From positions 62,001 to 126,000 of the forward strand of contig NC_018664.1 of assembly GCF_000299355.1 (NCBI RefSeq): a stretch of DNA of 64,000 nt, given 5' to 3'. Under the pieces are notes generated by a model. It was not told the DNA's origin, made no database searches, and saw nothing but the letters and a program-made list of their open reading frames with translations. Shown here in pieces: positions 37,515 to 47,272 of this stretch. This stretch comes from Gottschalkia acidurici 9a (GTDB lineage Bacteria > Bacillota > Clostridia > Tissierellales > Gottschalkiaceae). A program made the position numbers and the translations under genes. Within the stretch, counting starts at the first letter, position 1; the number at the start of each line of letters is the position of its first letter.

Positions 37515-38345
37515 ATGAAAAATATAAAAAGACTATTATCTTTGCTTATGGTGTTTGTTTTAAGCTTTGCACTTATAGCTTGTAATAGTGCACCGAAAGA
37601 GGGAACGGAAGAACAAGGAAACACTACAGAGCAACAAGATCAAAAGAAAGAGGCAAAAGAACTTACTATAAGTGCAGCAGCTAGTTTAACAGAAGCATTA
37701 GATGAAATATCAGCAGAACTTGAAAAGGATGAAAACATAAAGCTAGTACCTAACTATGGATCATCAGGAGCGCTTCAAAAACAAATAGAAGAAGGTGCAC
37801 CAGCAGATGCGTTTATATCAGCTGGACAAAAACAAATGGATGCACTAGAAGAAAAGAACCTAATAGTAAAAGATAGTAGATTAGACTTATTAAAAAATAA
37901 ATTAGTTTTAATAGTACCTAAAGACAATAAAGATGGTATAAAAACTATAAATGATGTTGTAGATAAAAACTTACAAATAGCATTAGCGGAGACAGAAACG
38001 GTACCGGTAGGTCAATATTCAAAAGAAGCGTTAACTAACTTAGGATTATGGGATAAGATAAAAACTGAAAATATAATACAATCTAAAGATGTTAGTGAAG
38101 TATTAAAACATGTTGATGATGGAAACGTTGCAGCAGGTATAGTTTATAGTTCAGATGTATTTAGAGCAAAAAATAGTGAACAAGTACAAGTATTTGATGA
38201 AAGCTTACACAAACCAATAGTTTATCCAGCGGCTATTATAGAATCAAGTAAAGAAAAAGAAACGGCTAAAATATTTTTAGATTACTTAAAAACAGACAAA
38301 TCTAAGACAATACTTGAAAAGTATGGATTTATTATCTTTGAATAA
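37515..38345 (+). CDS. modA: molybdate ABC transporter substrate-binding lipoprotein
   Basis: 276 residues. Signal peptide with lipobox LIAC (about C23), a Gln/Glu/Lys-rich linker, then the ModA fold with ISAAASLTEALDEI, PNYGSSGALQKQIEEGAPAD and the C-terminal YPAAIIESS. It captures molybdate or tungstate outside the cell. The ribosome site is AGGAGGT. It is followed after 89 bases, with a hairpin between, by modB. Confidence 0.92.
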   Translation: MKNIKRLLSLLMVFVLSFALIACNSAPKEGTEEQGNTTEQQDQKKEAKELTISAAASLTEALDEISAELEKDENIKLVPNYGSSGALQKQIEEGAPADAFISAGQKQMDALEEKNLIVKDSRLDLLKNKLVLIVPKDNKDGIKTINDVVDKNLQIALAETETVPVGQYSKEALTNLGLWDKIKTENIIQSKDVSEVLKHVDDGNVAAGIVYSSDVFRAKNSEQVQVFDESLHKPIVYPAAIIESSKEKETAKIFLDYLKTDKSKTILEKYGFIIFE

Positions 38346-38363
38346 TGAAAGCAAATTTTCAAA

Positions 38364-38398
38364 AATTTATCCTCTATATTTAATATAGAGGATAAATT
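38364..38398 (+). other. intercistronic hairpin between modA and modB
   Basis: A perfect 15-bp stem (38364-38378/38384-38398, arm AATTTATCCTCTATA) without a U-run. It may protect modA mRNA and allow more ModA than ModB. Confidence 0.6.
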
Positions 38399-38434
38399 CT
38401 GAATTAACATAAAACATACAAAGGTTGATGCTAT

Positions 38435-39094
38435 ATGTTTAGTATAATAACTATATCATTAAAAATTGCAATAATCGCAACAATAGTAGTTCTAATATTA
38501 GGGATCACATTAGCAAAACTATTAACAAAATATGACTTTAGAGGAAAGGATATAATAGAAACTATATTCTTACTGCCAATGATATTGCCACCTTCGGTTG
38601 TAGGATACGCACTACTAATTGTTATAGGAAAAAGAGGATTTGTAGGGAAATTCCTACTAGACGTATTTGATTATCAACTTATATTTACTTGGGTTGCTGG
38701 ATGTATAGCCGCAGCGGTAGTGTCATTCCCATTAATGTATCAAAATTGTAAAAGTGCTTTCTTAAGTATAGATAAAAATATAGAAGATGCGGCAAAAAGT
38801 TTAGGTGCTAACAAATGGCAGGTATTTACCAAAGTAACTTTACCTTTAGCCTCAAAAGGTATTTTAAATGGACTAGTACTAACATTTGCAAGAGCCTTAG
38901 GAGAGTTTGGAGCAACGCTTATGGTTGCAGGAAATATACCTGGTAAAACTCAAAATATACCATTAGCTATATACTTTGCAGTAGAAACGGGAAAAACATC
39001 ACTTGCTAATACATTGGTTCTTATAGAAGTAATATTCAGCTTCGCGGTAGTTTATGGTGTGAACTTCTGGATAAAGAAAAAGGGCACTTATTAA
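38435..39094 (+). CDS. modB: molybdate ABC transporter permease
   Basis: 219 residues, five to six membrane helices, with the ABC-permease EAA loop (EDAAKSLGANKWQVFTKVTLP) and the ModB motif FARALGEFGATLMVAGN. It should pair with a ModC ATPase, but no modC follows: the next feature is a tRNA promoter 6 bases on. Confidence 0.93.
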   Translation: MFSIITISLKIAIIATIVVLILGITLAKLLTKYDFRGKDIIETIFLLPMILPPSVVGYALLIVIGKRGFVGKFLLDVFDYQLIFTWVAGCIAAAVVSFPLMYQNCKSAFLSIDKNIEDAAKSLGANKWQVFTKVTLPLASKGILNGLVLTFARALGEFGATLMVAGNIPGKTQNIPLAIYFAVETGKTSLANTLVLIEVIFSFAVVYGVNFWIKKKGTY

Positions 39095-39100
39095 AGAAAC

Positions 39101-39129
39101 TTGACATATGTACATATATATAATATAAT
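39101..39129 (+). promoter_or_regulatory. consensus sigma-A promoter of tRNA-Ser/SRP RNA
   Basis: TTGACA (39101-39106), 17 bases, TATAAT (39124-39129), a perfect consensus promoter 59 bases before the tRNA. Confidence 0.9.
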
Positions 39130-39188
39130 TAGAATCTATCAACTTATAAATTTTACTACAATAAAAATCAGCTAATGCTGAAAAATAC

Positions 39189-39279
39189 GGAGAGATGGCT
39201 GAGTATGGTTGAAAGCGCTCGCCTGGAACGCGGGTAGGCATTTATTGTCTCGTGGGTTCAAATCCCACTTTCTCCGCCA
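39189..39279 (+). tRNA. tRNA-Ser(GGA)
   Basis: A 91-base class II tRNA with a long variable arm. The acceptor GGAGAGA pairs with TTTCTCC, the anticodon loop CTGGAAC gives anticodon GGA, the T-loop is GGGTTCAAATCCC and the 3' CCA is encoded. It is transcribed just ahead of the SRP RNA. Confidence 0.96.
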
Positions 39280-39282
39280 TTA

Positions 39283-39557
39283 TGCCAGGTTTGTCATGCT
39301 AGACGGGGAGGTAGCGGTGCCCTGTAACCTGCAATCCGCTATAGCAGGGTTGAATTCCTAGTATAGGCATATTTACTGTGAGGCCTGCCCTAAAAAAGTG
39401 GTGTTGACGATTGGGTCCTGCGCAACGGGAACCTATGAATCCCGTCAGGTCCGGAAGGAAGCAGCGGTAAGTAGTAACTCTCGTGTGCCGCGGGGGTGCC
39501 TAGTCCGAGCTAACTATTTAGGTAACGCTTATGGTAGTATGTCGAAGCTAGGTGCAT
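39283..39557 (+). ncRNA. ffs: SRP RNA (large, Alu-domain type)
   Basis: The SRP54-binding helix 8 is unmistakable: GTCAGGTCCGGAAGGAAGCA near 39445-39465, followed by CGGTAAG. The length (about 270 bases) and a 5' region with an Alu-like fold match the Bacillus/Clostridium scRNA rather than the short 4.5S RNA. Ends are approximate. It sits between tRNA-Ser and dnaX as in Bacillus. Confidence 0.93.
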
Positions 39558-39586
39558 GACTCTAATTTTAAAAAATCGTTCCAAAT

Positions 39587-39620
39587 AAAAAGTCTTTAGT
39601 TTTAAACTAAGGGCTTTTTA
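39587..39620 (+). terminator. terminator after SRP RNA
   Basis: AAAAAGTCTTTAGTTT (39587-39602) pairs with AAACTAAGGGCTTTTT (39604-39619) with G-U wobbles, ending in T5. Confidence 0.75.
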
Positions 39621-39723
39621 TTTTTATCTAAAAACTATCTAGTATGGTTAAAATATAGTAGATATAGCTAAAGTTTGATATAATATAATAGAGAACTCAA
39701 TTTAGCTAGGAAGGAGCTTATAG

Positions 39724-41351
39724 ATGTCTTATAAAGCAATATATAGAAAGTTTAGACCTAGAGTTTTTGATGATGTTCTAGGACAAGAGCATATTACTAC
39801 AATACTCAAGAATCAAATATTAAATGACAATATAGCCCACGCCTATCTATTCTCAGGAACTAGAGGAACGGGAAAGACATCTACGGCTAGAATACTGGCA
39901 AGGGCTATAAACTGTATAGATAACAAGGACGGTAATCCTTGCAATACTTGTGAAGTATGTGAAGAAATACTAGATGAAAGTATAATGGATATAGTCGAAA
40001 TTGATGCTGCATCTAATAATAGTGTAGAAGATATAAGAGAGCTTAGAGAAAACTCTAAGTATCCACCTTCTAAGTGTAGATATAAGGTATATATAGTAGA
40101 CGAGGTTCATATGCTTTCTAAAGGTGCGTTTAATGCCTTGCTGAAAGTTTTAGAAGAGCCACCGAAACATCTTATATTCATATTGGCCACTACAGAACCA
40201 CAAAAGCTACCAGCAACTATAATATCTAGATGTCAAAGATATGACTTCAAAAGGGTTTCAATAGAAGACATAGTTAAAAATATGAAGGATATATGCCTAG
40301 AGATAGATGTAAATATAGAAGAAAAAGCACTTTATCTTATAGCAAGAAATTCAGATGGAGCTATGAGAGATGCTTTAAGTATATTAGATCAATGTATCTC
40401 GTTTATAGATGGAGAAATAACATACGATTATATATTGTCTACATTAGGGATAGTAAATAATGACTTAATGTTTGAGATAGTAAATGGTATAATAGACAAT
40501 GATATAGATAACGTATTAAACTTTATAGATACGATAGTACAAAATGGAATAGACATAAATCAATTTATAAAAGATATGATACTTCACTTTAGAAATTTAA
40601 TGATATCTAAAACATCATCGAATTCAGAAAATACTATAGATGGATCTCAAGAGTTTATACATCAGCTGAAAGTTCAGTCAGAGAAGATAGACTTAAATAC
40701 AATTATTACTTTTCTAAATATATTATCAGAGGCAGAAACAAAGAGTAAATGGTCAACTCAACCTAGAGTTATATTAGAAGTGAGTGTAATAAAGATGATG
40801 GAGACACCAGTAAGTTTAGATATAGGTAGTCTAGTAAATAGAATAAATAAGTTAGAAGAACAATTGAAGAATGGAAATATACAAATATCTCAAAATAAAA
40901 GAATAGAGAAAAAAGAAAATAAAAGTACAAGTGTAAAAGGAATTGAGAACAAGAAAGAAGAAGTAAATAGTACAAAGGTGAAATACACTAGTTCAACAAA
41001 TATAGATTATGAGACAGTATCATCAGAGTGGAGTAATATACTAAATACTATTAAGAAAAAGAAAATAGGGCTTCACGCACTCATAATGGAAGGAAAGCTA
41101 TCAAAGTTTAAAAACAATATAATAACTTTATCATTTGGAGAAGGATTTGCATTTCATAGAGATGCATTAGAAAAAAAGAAAACAAAGAATCTATAGAAAG
41201 CATCATTGGAAGCTATTTAAATACGACTATAGAGCTAAAGCTTGTGATGGATAATGAAGATATGAATGATAATAATGAAAGTGAAAAAAATGAGTTAATA
41301 AAAGAAGTAATAGATATATTTGGAGAAGAACTAGTTGAAATTGAAGAATAA
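39724..41351 (+). CDS. dnaX: DNA polymerase III gamma/tau subunit, with -1 frameshift site near the end
   Basis: The clamp-loader ATPase. Walker A is GTRGTGKTS, the zinc motif is C-x8-C-x2-C-x2-C (CIDNKDGNPCNTCEVC) and sensor 1 region is VDEVHMLSKGAFNALLK. The zero frame stops at 41196 (490 residues). At A-AAA-AAG (41172-41178) a -1 shift gives NKESIESIIGSYL and continues to a stop at 41349-41351, about 542 residues, the size of clostridial DnaX. The same heptamer drives programmed frameshifting in E. coli dnaX, but there the shift makes the short form. A sequencing undercount is the alternative. Confidence 0.92.
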
Positions 41352-41381
41352 TTTTAAATTAAAAAATAGGAGGGAATCAAT

Positions 41382-41708
41382 ATGATGAAGTTTCCAGGTG
41401 GAAATATGGGTAACATGATGAAGCAGGTTCAGAAGATGCAAAAGCAAATGGCAAAAATGCAAGAGGAGCTAAATGAAAAAGAAGTAGAGGCTAGCTCTGG
41501 TGGAGGAGCAGTTACAGTAAGAGCTAATGGAAAAAAAGAAATAGTTTCAATTACGATAGATCCAGATGTTGTAGATCCAGAAGATGTAGAAATGCTACAA
41601 GACTTAGTATTGGCAGCAACTAATGAGGCTTTAAGATCATCAGAAGATATGATGGCTAAAGAAATGGGCAAAATCACAGGAGGAATGAACATACCTGGAT
41701 TATTCTAG
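41382..41708 (+). CDS. YbaB/EbfC family nucleoid-associated protein
   Basis: 108 residues. A small DNA-binding protein always near dnaX-recR. The Met-rich start [20 protein letters not shown] and the family motif [20 protein letters not shown] are clear. The ribosome site is AGGAGGG; ATG 41385 is an equally good start. It is 10 bases from recR. Confidence 0.95.
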   Translation: MMKFPGGNMGNMMKQVQKMQKQMAKMQEELNEKEVEASSGGGAVTVRANGKKEIVSITIDPDVVDPEDVEMLQDLVLAATNEALRSSEDMMAKEMGKITGGMNIPGLF

Positions 41709-41718
41709 GAGGAATTAT

Positions 41719-42324
41719 ATGGAGTACTTTGCACATCCAGTAGCAAACTTAATAGAAGAGTTTTCTAAGTTACCTGGTATAGGTAAAAAGACTGCACAAA
41801 GGCTAGCATTTCATGTTATAAGTATGAATGATAATGATGCACACAGTCTAGCTACTGCAATAGTAAATGTAAAAAGAAATATAAAGTATTGCAATGTATG
41901 CAGTAACTTGACAGATAAAGATGTATGTAATATATGCAGTAATAATAAAAGAGATAGTTCAGTAATATGTGTAGTAGCAGATCCTAAGGATGTTATAGCT
42001 ATAGAAAAAACTAGAGAATTTAATGGATTTTATCATGTGCTTCATGGAAATATTTCTCCTATGGAAGGAATTGGACCAGAGGAAATAAAGATAAAAGAAT
42101 TATTACAAAGAATTCAATCTAGTGGAGATGATGTTAAAGAGGTAATATTAGCAACAAGCCCGACCATAGAAGGTGAAGCTACTGCTATGTATATATCTAA
42201 ACTTCTGAAGCCTATAGGTATAAAGACAACTAGAATAGCTCATGGAATACCAGTTGGTGGGGATCTAGAATATGCAGATGAAGTTACGCTTTCTAAAGCT
42301 TTAGAGGGTAGAAGAGAGATTTAA
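41719..42324 (+). CDS. recR: recombination mediator RecR
   Basis: 201 residues. Helix-hairpin-helix ([15 protein letters not shown]), a four-cysteine zinc finger ([16 protein letters not shown]) and a Toprim domain ([14 protein letters not shown], then [15 protein letters not shown]). It works with RecF/RecO to load RecA. The order dnaX-ybaB-recR is standard. Confidence 0.96.
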   Translation: MEYFAHPVANLIEEFSKLPGIGKKTAQRLAFHVISMNDNDAHSLATAIVNVKRNIKYCNVCSNLTDKDVCNICSNNKRDSSVICVVADPKDVIAIEKTREFNGFYHVLHGNISPMEGIGPEEIKIKELLQRIQSSGDDVKEVILATSPTIEGEATAMYISKLLKPIGIKTTRIAHGIPVGGDLEYADEVTLSKALEGRREI

Positions 42325-42460
42325 TGAATATTATTGCTTATATGAGTAAAATAAGGGTATATATATTGTAATGATTACTGGGTTACAGTTATTACAAATT
42401 ATATAAAAATGCTTAATATTTATTTAAATAAAAAACTACTTGAATTGGAGGAGATTTTAA

Positions 42461-43045
42461 ATGAAATCTTTAAGAGGAACTAAGACAGCAGAAAATTTAA
42501 TGAAATCATTTGCGGGAGAATCTCAAGCAAGAACTAGATACACATACTATGCGTCTACAGCAAAAAAAGAAGGATATGTTCAAATTTCTAATATATTTTT
42601 AGAAACAGCAGAGAATGAAAAAGAGCATGCTAAAAGATTCTTTAAATTCTTAAAAGAAAGTCTAGATGGTGATGCAGTAGAAATAACAGCTGCATATCCA
42701 GTTGCATTAGGTGATACTAGAGCTAATTTACTAGCGGCAGCTAATGGAGAAAATGAAGAATGGTCAGAATTATATCCTGCATTTGCAGACGTTGCTGATC
42801 AAGAGGGATTTCCAGATATAGCATATGTGTTTAGAGAGATAGCCGAAGCAGAAGAACGTCATGAAATAAGATATAGAAAGTTACTTTCTAATATAGAAAA
42901 TAATAAAGTATTTGAAAAAGATACTGAAGTTGAGTGGAAGTGTAATAACTGTGGATATATCCATAAAGGAAAAAGTGCACCAAAGCTATGTCCGGCTTGT
43001 GCTCACGAACAAAAATACTTTGAGGTGTTTGTTGAAACATACTAA
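42461..43045 (+). CDS. rubrerythrin
   Basis: 194 residues. The N-terminal ferritin-like diiron domain has paired ExxH motifs (ESQARTRYTYYA, ENEKEHAKRF, EAEERHEIRY) and the C-terminal rubredoxin domain has CNNCGYIHKG and CPACAHEQ. It reduces hydrogen peroxide in anaerobes. It is an addition to the conserved recR-bofA order. Confidence 0.95.
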   Translation: MKSLRGTKTAENLMKSFAGESQARTRYTYYASTAKKEGYVQISNIFLETAENEKEHAKRFFKFLKESLDGDAVEITAAYPVALGDTRANLLAAANGENEEWSELYPAFADVADQEGFPDIAYVFREIAEAEERHEIRYRKLLSNIENNKVFEKDTEVEWKCNNCGYIHKGKSAPKLCPACAHEQKYFEVFVETY

Positions 43046-43056
43046 GAGGTGATTTT

Positions 43057-43323
43057 TTGGGCTTAGAATTAAGTACAATATTTGCATTTGCATTTGGACT
43101 TGTAGCTCTATATATAATAGGGATGATTTTGGTAATTCCTATAAAGATTATAACTAAATTAATATGGAATGGAATAATAGGTGGAATTCTATTAATTTTA
43201 GCTAACTTACTAGGAGGATTAATAGGTATAACGGTAGGAATAAATCCTATAACTGCTCTAGTAGCAGGTTTTCTAGGGATTCCAGGTGTAATATTGCTAT
43301 TTGTATTGCAAATAATACTATAA
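43057..43323 (+). CDS. bofA: pro-sigma-K processing inhibitor BofA family protein
   Basis: 88 residues from TTG 43057 with AGAGGTGA upstream. Two long hydrophobic segments and the BofA motif INPITALVAGFLGIPGVILL at the C-terminus. In spore formers BofA holds back cleavage of pro-sigma-K. Its place after recR and before gin matches Bacillus. Confidence 0.9.
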   Translation: MGLELSTIFAFAFGLVALYIIGMILVIPIKIITKLIWNGIIGGILLILANLLGGLIGITVGINPITALVAGFLGIPGVILLFVLQIIL

Positions 43324-43324
43324 A

Positions 43325-43354
43325 AAAGTACCCAGTTTTTACTGGGTACTTTTT
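43325..43354 (+). terminator. terminator after bofA
   Basis: AAAGTACCCAG (43325-43335) pairs with CTGGGTACTTT (43342-43352), then T-run. Confidence 0.9.
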
Positions 43355-43491
43355 CTATTTTAGGAATCCGTATAATAAAAATAGTTAAATTTGTACCAAG
43401 TGATAATTTATGATATAATGGATAAAATAACATAAGGTTTAGAAATGCGTACAAAAATATAAATATAATCTAAATGAGGAGGAATTCAGAG

Positions 43492-44118
43492 ATGATAGTG
43501 AATTGTGTTGCTAGAGAAGATAAAGGAAGCAGGAAATCAGGAAGATTAAGAACAGCAGGATATATACCAGCAGTTATATATGGGAGTAACTTTTCGAACC
43601 ATGTTATAGCCTTAAACGACAAAGAGATAAGAGAGGCTTTAAGAAAGCTGGGAGAAAATGCATTAGTAAAGGTAGAGATAGATGGAAAACTAGAAACTGC
43701 AATGATAAAGGATATACAAAGAGTACCTGTTGGAAATAAAATACTACATATAGACTTGCAGCAGGTAAGTAGTACAGAAAGAATTCAAGTACAAGTTCCA
43801 ATTATTTTAGTAGGAAGAGAGCTAAAAGCTAATGAAGGTGTATTACAACAACAATTAGACGGATTAGATATAGATTGTCTAGCAGTAGATATACCAAGAA
43901 ATATAACTATAGATGTATCACACTTAGGCGTAGGAGATAGTTTTACAGTGTCAGATATAAAGGTAGAAGGTGATTTTACCATAGTAAATGATGGGGAAGA
44001 AGTTATAGCTTCTATAGTAGCAGCTACAATGCAAGAAGAAGCTGAAGATGGTGGAGAAGAAGTAGATGCTTCAGATGTAACTGAGGTGTCTAGCTCCAAC
44101 GAAGGTAGCGAAGAATAA
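43492..44118 (+). CDS. rplY: 50S ribosomal protein L25/general stress protein Ctc
   Basis: 208 residues from ATG 43492; the ATG at 43474 lies before the ribosome site AGGAGG. The N-terminal L25 domain (AREDKGSRKSGRLRTAGYIP, VIYG) binds 5S rRNA and the C-terminal TL5 beta domain is followed by an acidic tail (EEAEDGGEEVDAS onward). It is flanked by strong terminators, so it is monocistronic. Confidence 0.93.
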   Translation: MIVNCVAREDKGSRKSGRLRTAGYIPAVIYGSNFSNHVIALNDKEIREALRKLGENALVKVEIDGKLETAMIKDIQRVPVGNKILHIDLQQVSSTERIQVQVPIILVGRELKANEGVLQQQLDGLDIDCLAVDIPRNITIDVSHLGVGDSFTVSDIKVEGDFTIVNDGEEVIASIVAATMQEEAEDGGEEVDASDVTEVSSSNEGSEE

Positions 44119-44148
44119 GGATCTGGAAAATAATAAATAAGATAGTGA

Positions 44149-44190
44149 AAAACTCTCTATGTAAAGATTAATCTTTACATAGAGAGTTTT
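44149..44190. terminator. bidirectional terminator between rplY and a convergent small gene
   Basis: A perfect 42-base palindrome: 44149-44169 is the reverse complement of 44170-44190 (core TAAAGATTAATCTTTA), with A4/T4 at its ends. Confidence 0.85.
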
Positions 44191-44218
44191 AATTTTAATT
44201 AGAATAAATATTATGTAT

Positions 44219-44395
44219 CTATTGCGCTTTACGTCTATATTCTCTATATGTACTTGTCTTAGCAGATGGGACCCTTCTACTTTTAGCTCTCTTATTTTTA
44301 GGCTTGCCATCTATACTATCCACTAAGTCGAATAGTATAAACTTTAAAAATGAAAATATAGGCATAATTAATATAAACAAAAGTAAAATTTTCAT
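44219..44395 (-). CDS. small membrane-anchored basic protein
   Basis: 58 residues on the minus strand. ATG 44395 is preceded by GTGGGGTT. The first 25 residues (MKILLLFILIMPIFSFLKFI onward) form one hydrophobic helix; the rest is strongly basic (KPKNKRAKSRRVPSAKTSTY, REYRRKAQ). The gene is convergent with rplY and a palindromic terminator lies between them, which supports it being real. Family and function unknown. Confidence 0.5.
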   Translation of the reverse strand: MKILLLFILIMPIFSFLKFILFDLVDSIDGKPKNKRAKSRRVPSAKTSTYREYRRKAQ

Positions 44396-44657
44396 TTGAT
44401 CAACCCCACTTTTAATAAGACTCTTAAGTCATATTATAGCATAAGTATTAATGCTTATCCACATAAAAAAAAACCTTATAAGTAACAAAAGTACACATAA
44501 AGAATGATTGACTGACAAAATATGATATGAATATACATACGAATAAACTAAAAATAATTCATAAAATAATCATATAATGGTTTGGAAATATTATATAATT
44601 ATATTAAAATAGATAATAAAGATTAATAAGACTAAGAAAATGGAGAAAGGAAAATAA

Positions 44658-45500
44658 ATGAGAAAAATAAATGTAAGCCTTATAATAGACACTGTAAAGG
44701 AGATGTGTAAAAAGTCAAATTATGAACTTTCTGATGATGTGTTAGAAAAAATACAAGAGTCAAAAGAAAGTGAAAGGTCAGAAATAGGAAAAGATATATT
44801 AGAAAAGATGATAGAAAATACAAATATAGCAAGAACGAAGCAAGTTCCAATATGTCAGGACACAGGAATGGCAGTATTTTTTATAGATATAGGACAAGAA
44901 GTATATATAGAGGATGGAAGTCTTACAGAAGCCATAAATGAGGGTGTACGACAAGGTTATAGTGAAGGTTTCTTAAGAAAATCAGTAGTAGGAGATCCAA
45001 TATTAAGAGTAAACACTAATGATAATACTCCAGCTATAATCCACTATAATATAGTAGAAGGAGATAAATTAAAGATAAGCTTGGCACCTAAAGGCTTTGG
45101 AAGTGAGAATATGGGGGCACTAAAGATGTTGAAACCATCGGACGGTATAGATGGAATAAAGCAATTTGTAATAGATACAGTGAGAAGTGCAGGTGCTAAT
45201 CCATGTCCCCCAATAGTAGTAGGCGTAGGTATAGGTGGAACTATGGATAAGGCTTGCCAGTTAGCAAAAAAAGCATTATTTAGGAAATTAGGAATACATA
45301 ATAAAAAAGAACATATAAAACAACTTGAGGTAGAACTCATAGAAAAGATAAACAACTTAGGAATAGGACCACAGGGGCTAGGAGGAAATACTACAGCATT
45401 AGGAGTAAATATAGAGACTTTTCCTACACATATAGCTGGGCTTCCTGTTGCAGTAAATATAAATTGCCACGTTTCTAGACATATAGAGGCAGAAATATAA
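44658..45500 (+). CDS. fumarate hydratase class I, alpha subunit
   Basis: 280 residues, the N-terminal half of the iron-sulfur fumarase, split as in many anaerobes. Motifs VPICQDTGMAVFF (cluster cysteine), GSENMGALKML and GLGGNTTALGV are typical. It interconverts fumarate and malate together with the beta subunit 36 bases downstream; a tartrate dehydratase is the close alternative. Confidence 0.92.
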   Translation: MRKINVSLIIDTVKEMCKKSNYELSDDVLEKIQESKESERSEIGKDILEKMIENTNIARTKQVPICQDTGMAVFFIDIGQEVYIEDGSLTEAINEGVRQGYSEGFLRKSVVGDPILRVNTNDNTPAIIHYNIVEGDKLKISLAPKGFGSENMGALKMLKPSDGIDGIKQFVIDTVRSAGANPCPPIVVGVGIGGTMDKACQLAKKALFRKLGIHNKKEHIKQLEVELIEKINNLGIGPQGLGGNTTALGVNIETFPTHIAGLPVAVNINCHVSRHIEAEI

Positions 45501-45536
45501 GCATGTGAGCGAAGAAAATTAAGGAGTGATATAAAG

Positions 45537-46082
45537 TTGGAACAAGTAAAGGCAAAATATATACAAACTCCATTAACAGAAGAAAAAACACTTGAACTAA
45601 AAGCGGGAGATCAAGTTTATATAAGCGGAATAGTATATACTGCTAGAGATGCTGCTCACAAAAGAATGATAGAGGAGCTAGAAGTGGGAAAGGATTTACC
45701 ATTTGATATAAAAGACTCCACCATATACTATACGGGGCCGTGTCCACCGAGACCCGGAGAAATAATAGGTTCATCAGGACCAACTACAAGCTATAGAATG
45801 GACTCATATACTCCTACACTTTTAGATAGAGGACTAAGAGGAATGATAGGTAAAGGAGAAAGATCTAAGGAAGTAATATCAAGCATGATAAAAAATAAAA
45901 GTGTTTACTTTGCAGTTATAGGTGGGGCAGGAGCACTAATCTCTAGTTGTATAAAAGAAGTAGAAGTTATAGCTTATGAGGATTTAGGAACTGAAGCTAT
46001 TAGAAAAATATATATAGAAAATATGCCAGCAATAGTCGCAATAGATTCACAGGGAAATAGCCTATTTGAAAGAGGGGAATAA
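45537..46082 (+). CDS. fumarate hydratase class I, beta subunit
   Basis: 181 residues from TTG 45537 with AAGGAGTG upstream. The beta-subunit signature YTGPCPPRPGEIIGSSGPTT is present. It completes the fumarase with the gene upstream. The malic enzyme starts 1 base after its stop. Confidence 0.92.
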   Translation: MEQVKAKYIQTPLTEEKTLELKAGDQVYISGIVYTARDAAHKRMIEELEVGKDLPFDIKDSTIYYTGPCPPRPGEIIGSSGPTTSYRMDSYTPTLLDRGLRGMIGKGERSKEVISSMIKNKSVYFAVIGGAGALISSCIKEVEVIAYEDLGTEAIRKIYIENMPAIVAIDSQGNSLFERGE

Positions 46083-46083
46083 A

Positions 46084-47247
46084 ATGGATGTTAACGAAAG
46101 ATCATTAAGACTTCATGAAGAAAATAAAGGAAAGCTATCCATCAAATCTAAAGTAAAAGTAGAAAACAAAGAGGATTTATCATTAGCGTATACTCCAGGT
46201 GTAGCAGAGCCATGCAGAAAAATACATGCCAACAAAGAAGATGTATATAAATATACGTCAAAAGGAAATACAGTAGCAGTAATAACTGATGGTAGTGCAG
46301 TTTTAGGACTAGGAGATATAGGCCCAGAGGCATCACTGCCAGTTATGGAAGGTAAATGTATCTTATTTAAAGAATTTGCAGATGTGGATGCTTTGCCTAT
46401 ATGTATAGATTCAAAAGATGTAGAAACTATAATACAAACAGTAAAATTGATAAGTCCAACACTTGGAGGTATAAATTTAGAAGATATATCAGCTCCAAGG
46501 TGTTTCGAGATAGAAGAAAGACTAAAAAAGGAATTAGGTATACCAGTATTTCATGACGATCAGCATGGAACAGCTATAGTAGTTTTGACAGGAATACTGA
46601 ATAGTTGCAGGCTACTAAATAAAAATATAGAAGACTTAAAGATAGTTATAAATGGCTCAGGATCAGCAGGTATAGCAATATGCAAGATATTATCTAAAGT
46701 AGGCGTAAAAGACATAATACTTTGTGATACTAAAGGAGCTATCTATAAAGGCAGAGAAAATTTAAACTGGATAAAAGAAGAAATATCAGAAATTACTAAT
46801 AAAGATCTAGAAAGTGGAAGGCTAGAAGATATCATAGTAGGAAAGGATGTATTTATAGGAGTATCAGCTCCAAACATACTTACAGGTGAAATGGTAAAGA
46901 GCATGAGTAACGATTCTATAATATTTGCACTAGCAAATCCAATACCTGAAATAATGCCAGATGTAGCACAAGCGAATGGGGCAAAAATAATAGCTACAGG
47001 AAGATCAGACTTCCCGAATCAAATAAATAATGTGCTAGCATTTCCGGGAATATTTAGAGGAGCATTAGATGCAAGAGCAGAAGAAATAACTGATGAAATG
47101 AAAATAGAAGCAGCAAAAGCTATAGCTAGTATTATATCTGATGAAGAAATAAACGAAGAATATATAATACCAGATCCATTTGATAAAAGAGTAATGCCAG
47201 TAGTAGCAGAGGCTGTAAGAAAAGCTGTGGAAGAAAAACTTAAATAA
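46084..47247 (+). CDS. malic enzyme (NAD(P)-dependent malate dehydrogenase, decarboxylating)
   Basis: 387 residues from ATG 46084 with AGAGGGGAA upstream; an in-frame start at 46066 lies inside the fumarase gene. Short-form malic enzyme converting malate to pyruvate and CO2. Motifs are LAYTPGVAEPC, the divalent-metal site VFHDDQHGTAIV and the Rossmann GSGSAGIAI. With fumarase it makes a fumarate-to-pyruvate route. Confidence 0.94.
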   Translation: MDVNERSLRLHEENKGKLSIKSKVKVENKEDLSLAYTPGVAEPCRKIHANKEDVYKYTSKGNTVAVITDGSAVLGLGDIGPEASLPVMEGKCILFKEFADVDALPICIDSKDVETIIQTVKLISPTLGGINLEDISAPRCFEIEERLKKELGIPVFHDDQHGTAIVVLTGILNSCRLLNKNIEDLKIVINGSGSAGIAICKILSKVGVKDIILCDTKGAIYKGRENLNWIKEEISEITNKDLESGRLEDIIVGKDVFIGVSAPNILTGEMVKSMSNDSIIFALANPIPEIMPDVAQANGAKIIATGRSDFPNQINNVLAFPGIFRGALDARAEEITDEMKIEAAKAIASIISDEEINEEYIIPDPFDKRVMPVVAEAVRKAVEEKLK

Positions 47248-47272
47248 AATGAAAATTTACTTTGATAAGAAT

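Noticed and set aside
42325-42460. Small gene corresponding to Bacillus yaaL after recR
   Set aside because: Only a 15-codon frame without a good ribosome site is present.
44071-44310. Minus-strand 79-codon frame overlapping the rplY end
   Set aside because: It runs through the terminator palindrome; the frame 44219-44395 on the same strand has a better start, ribosome site and protein-like composition.
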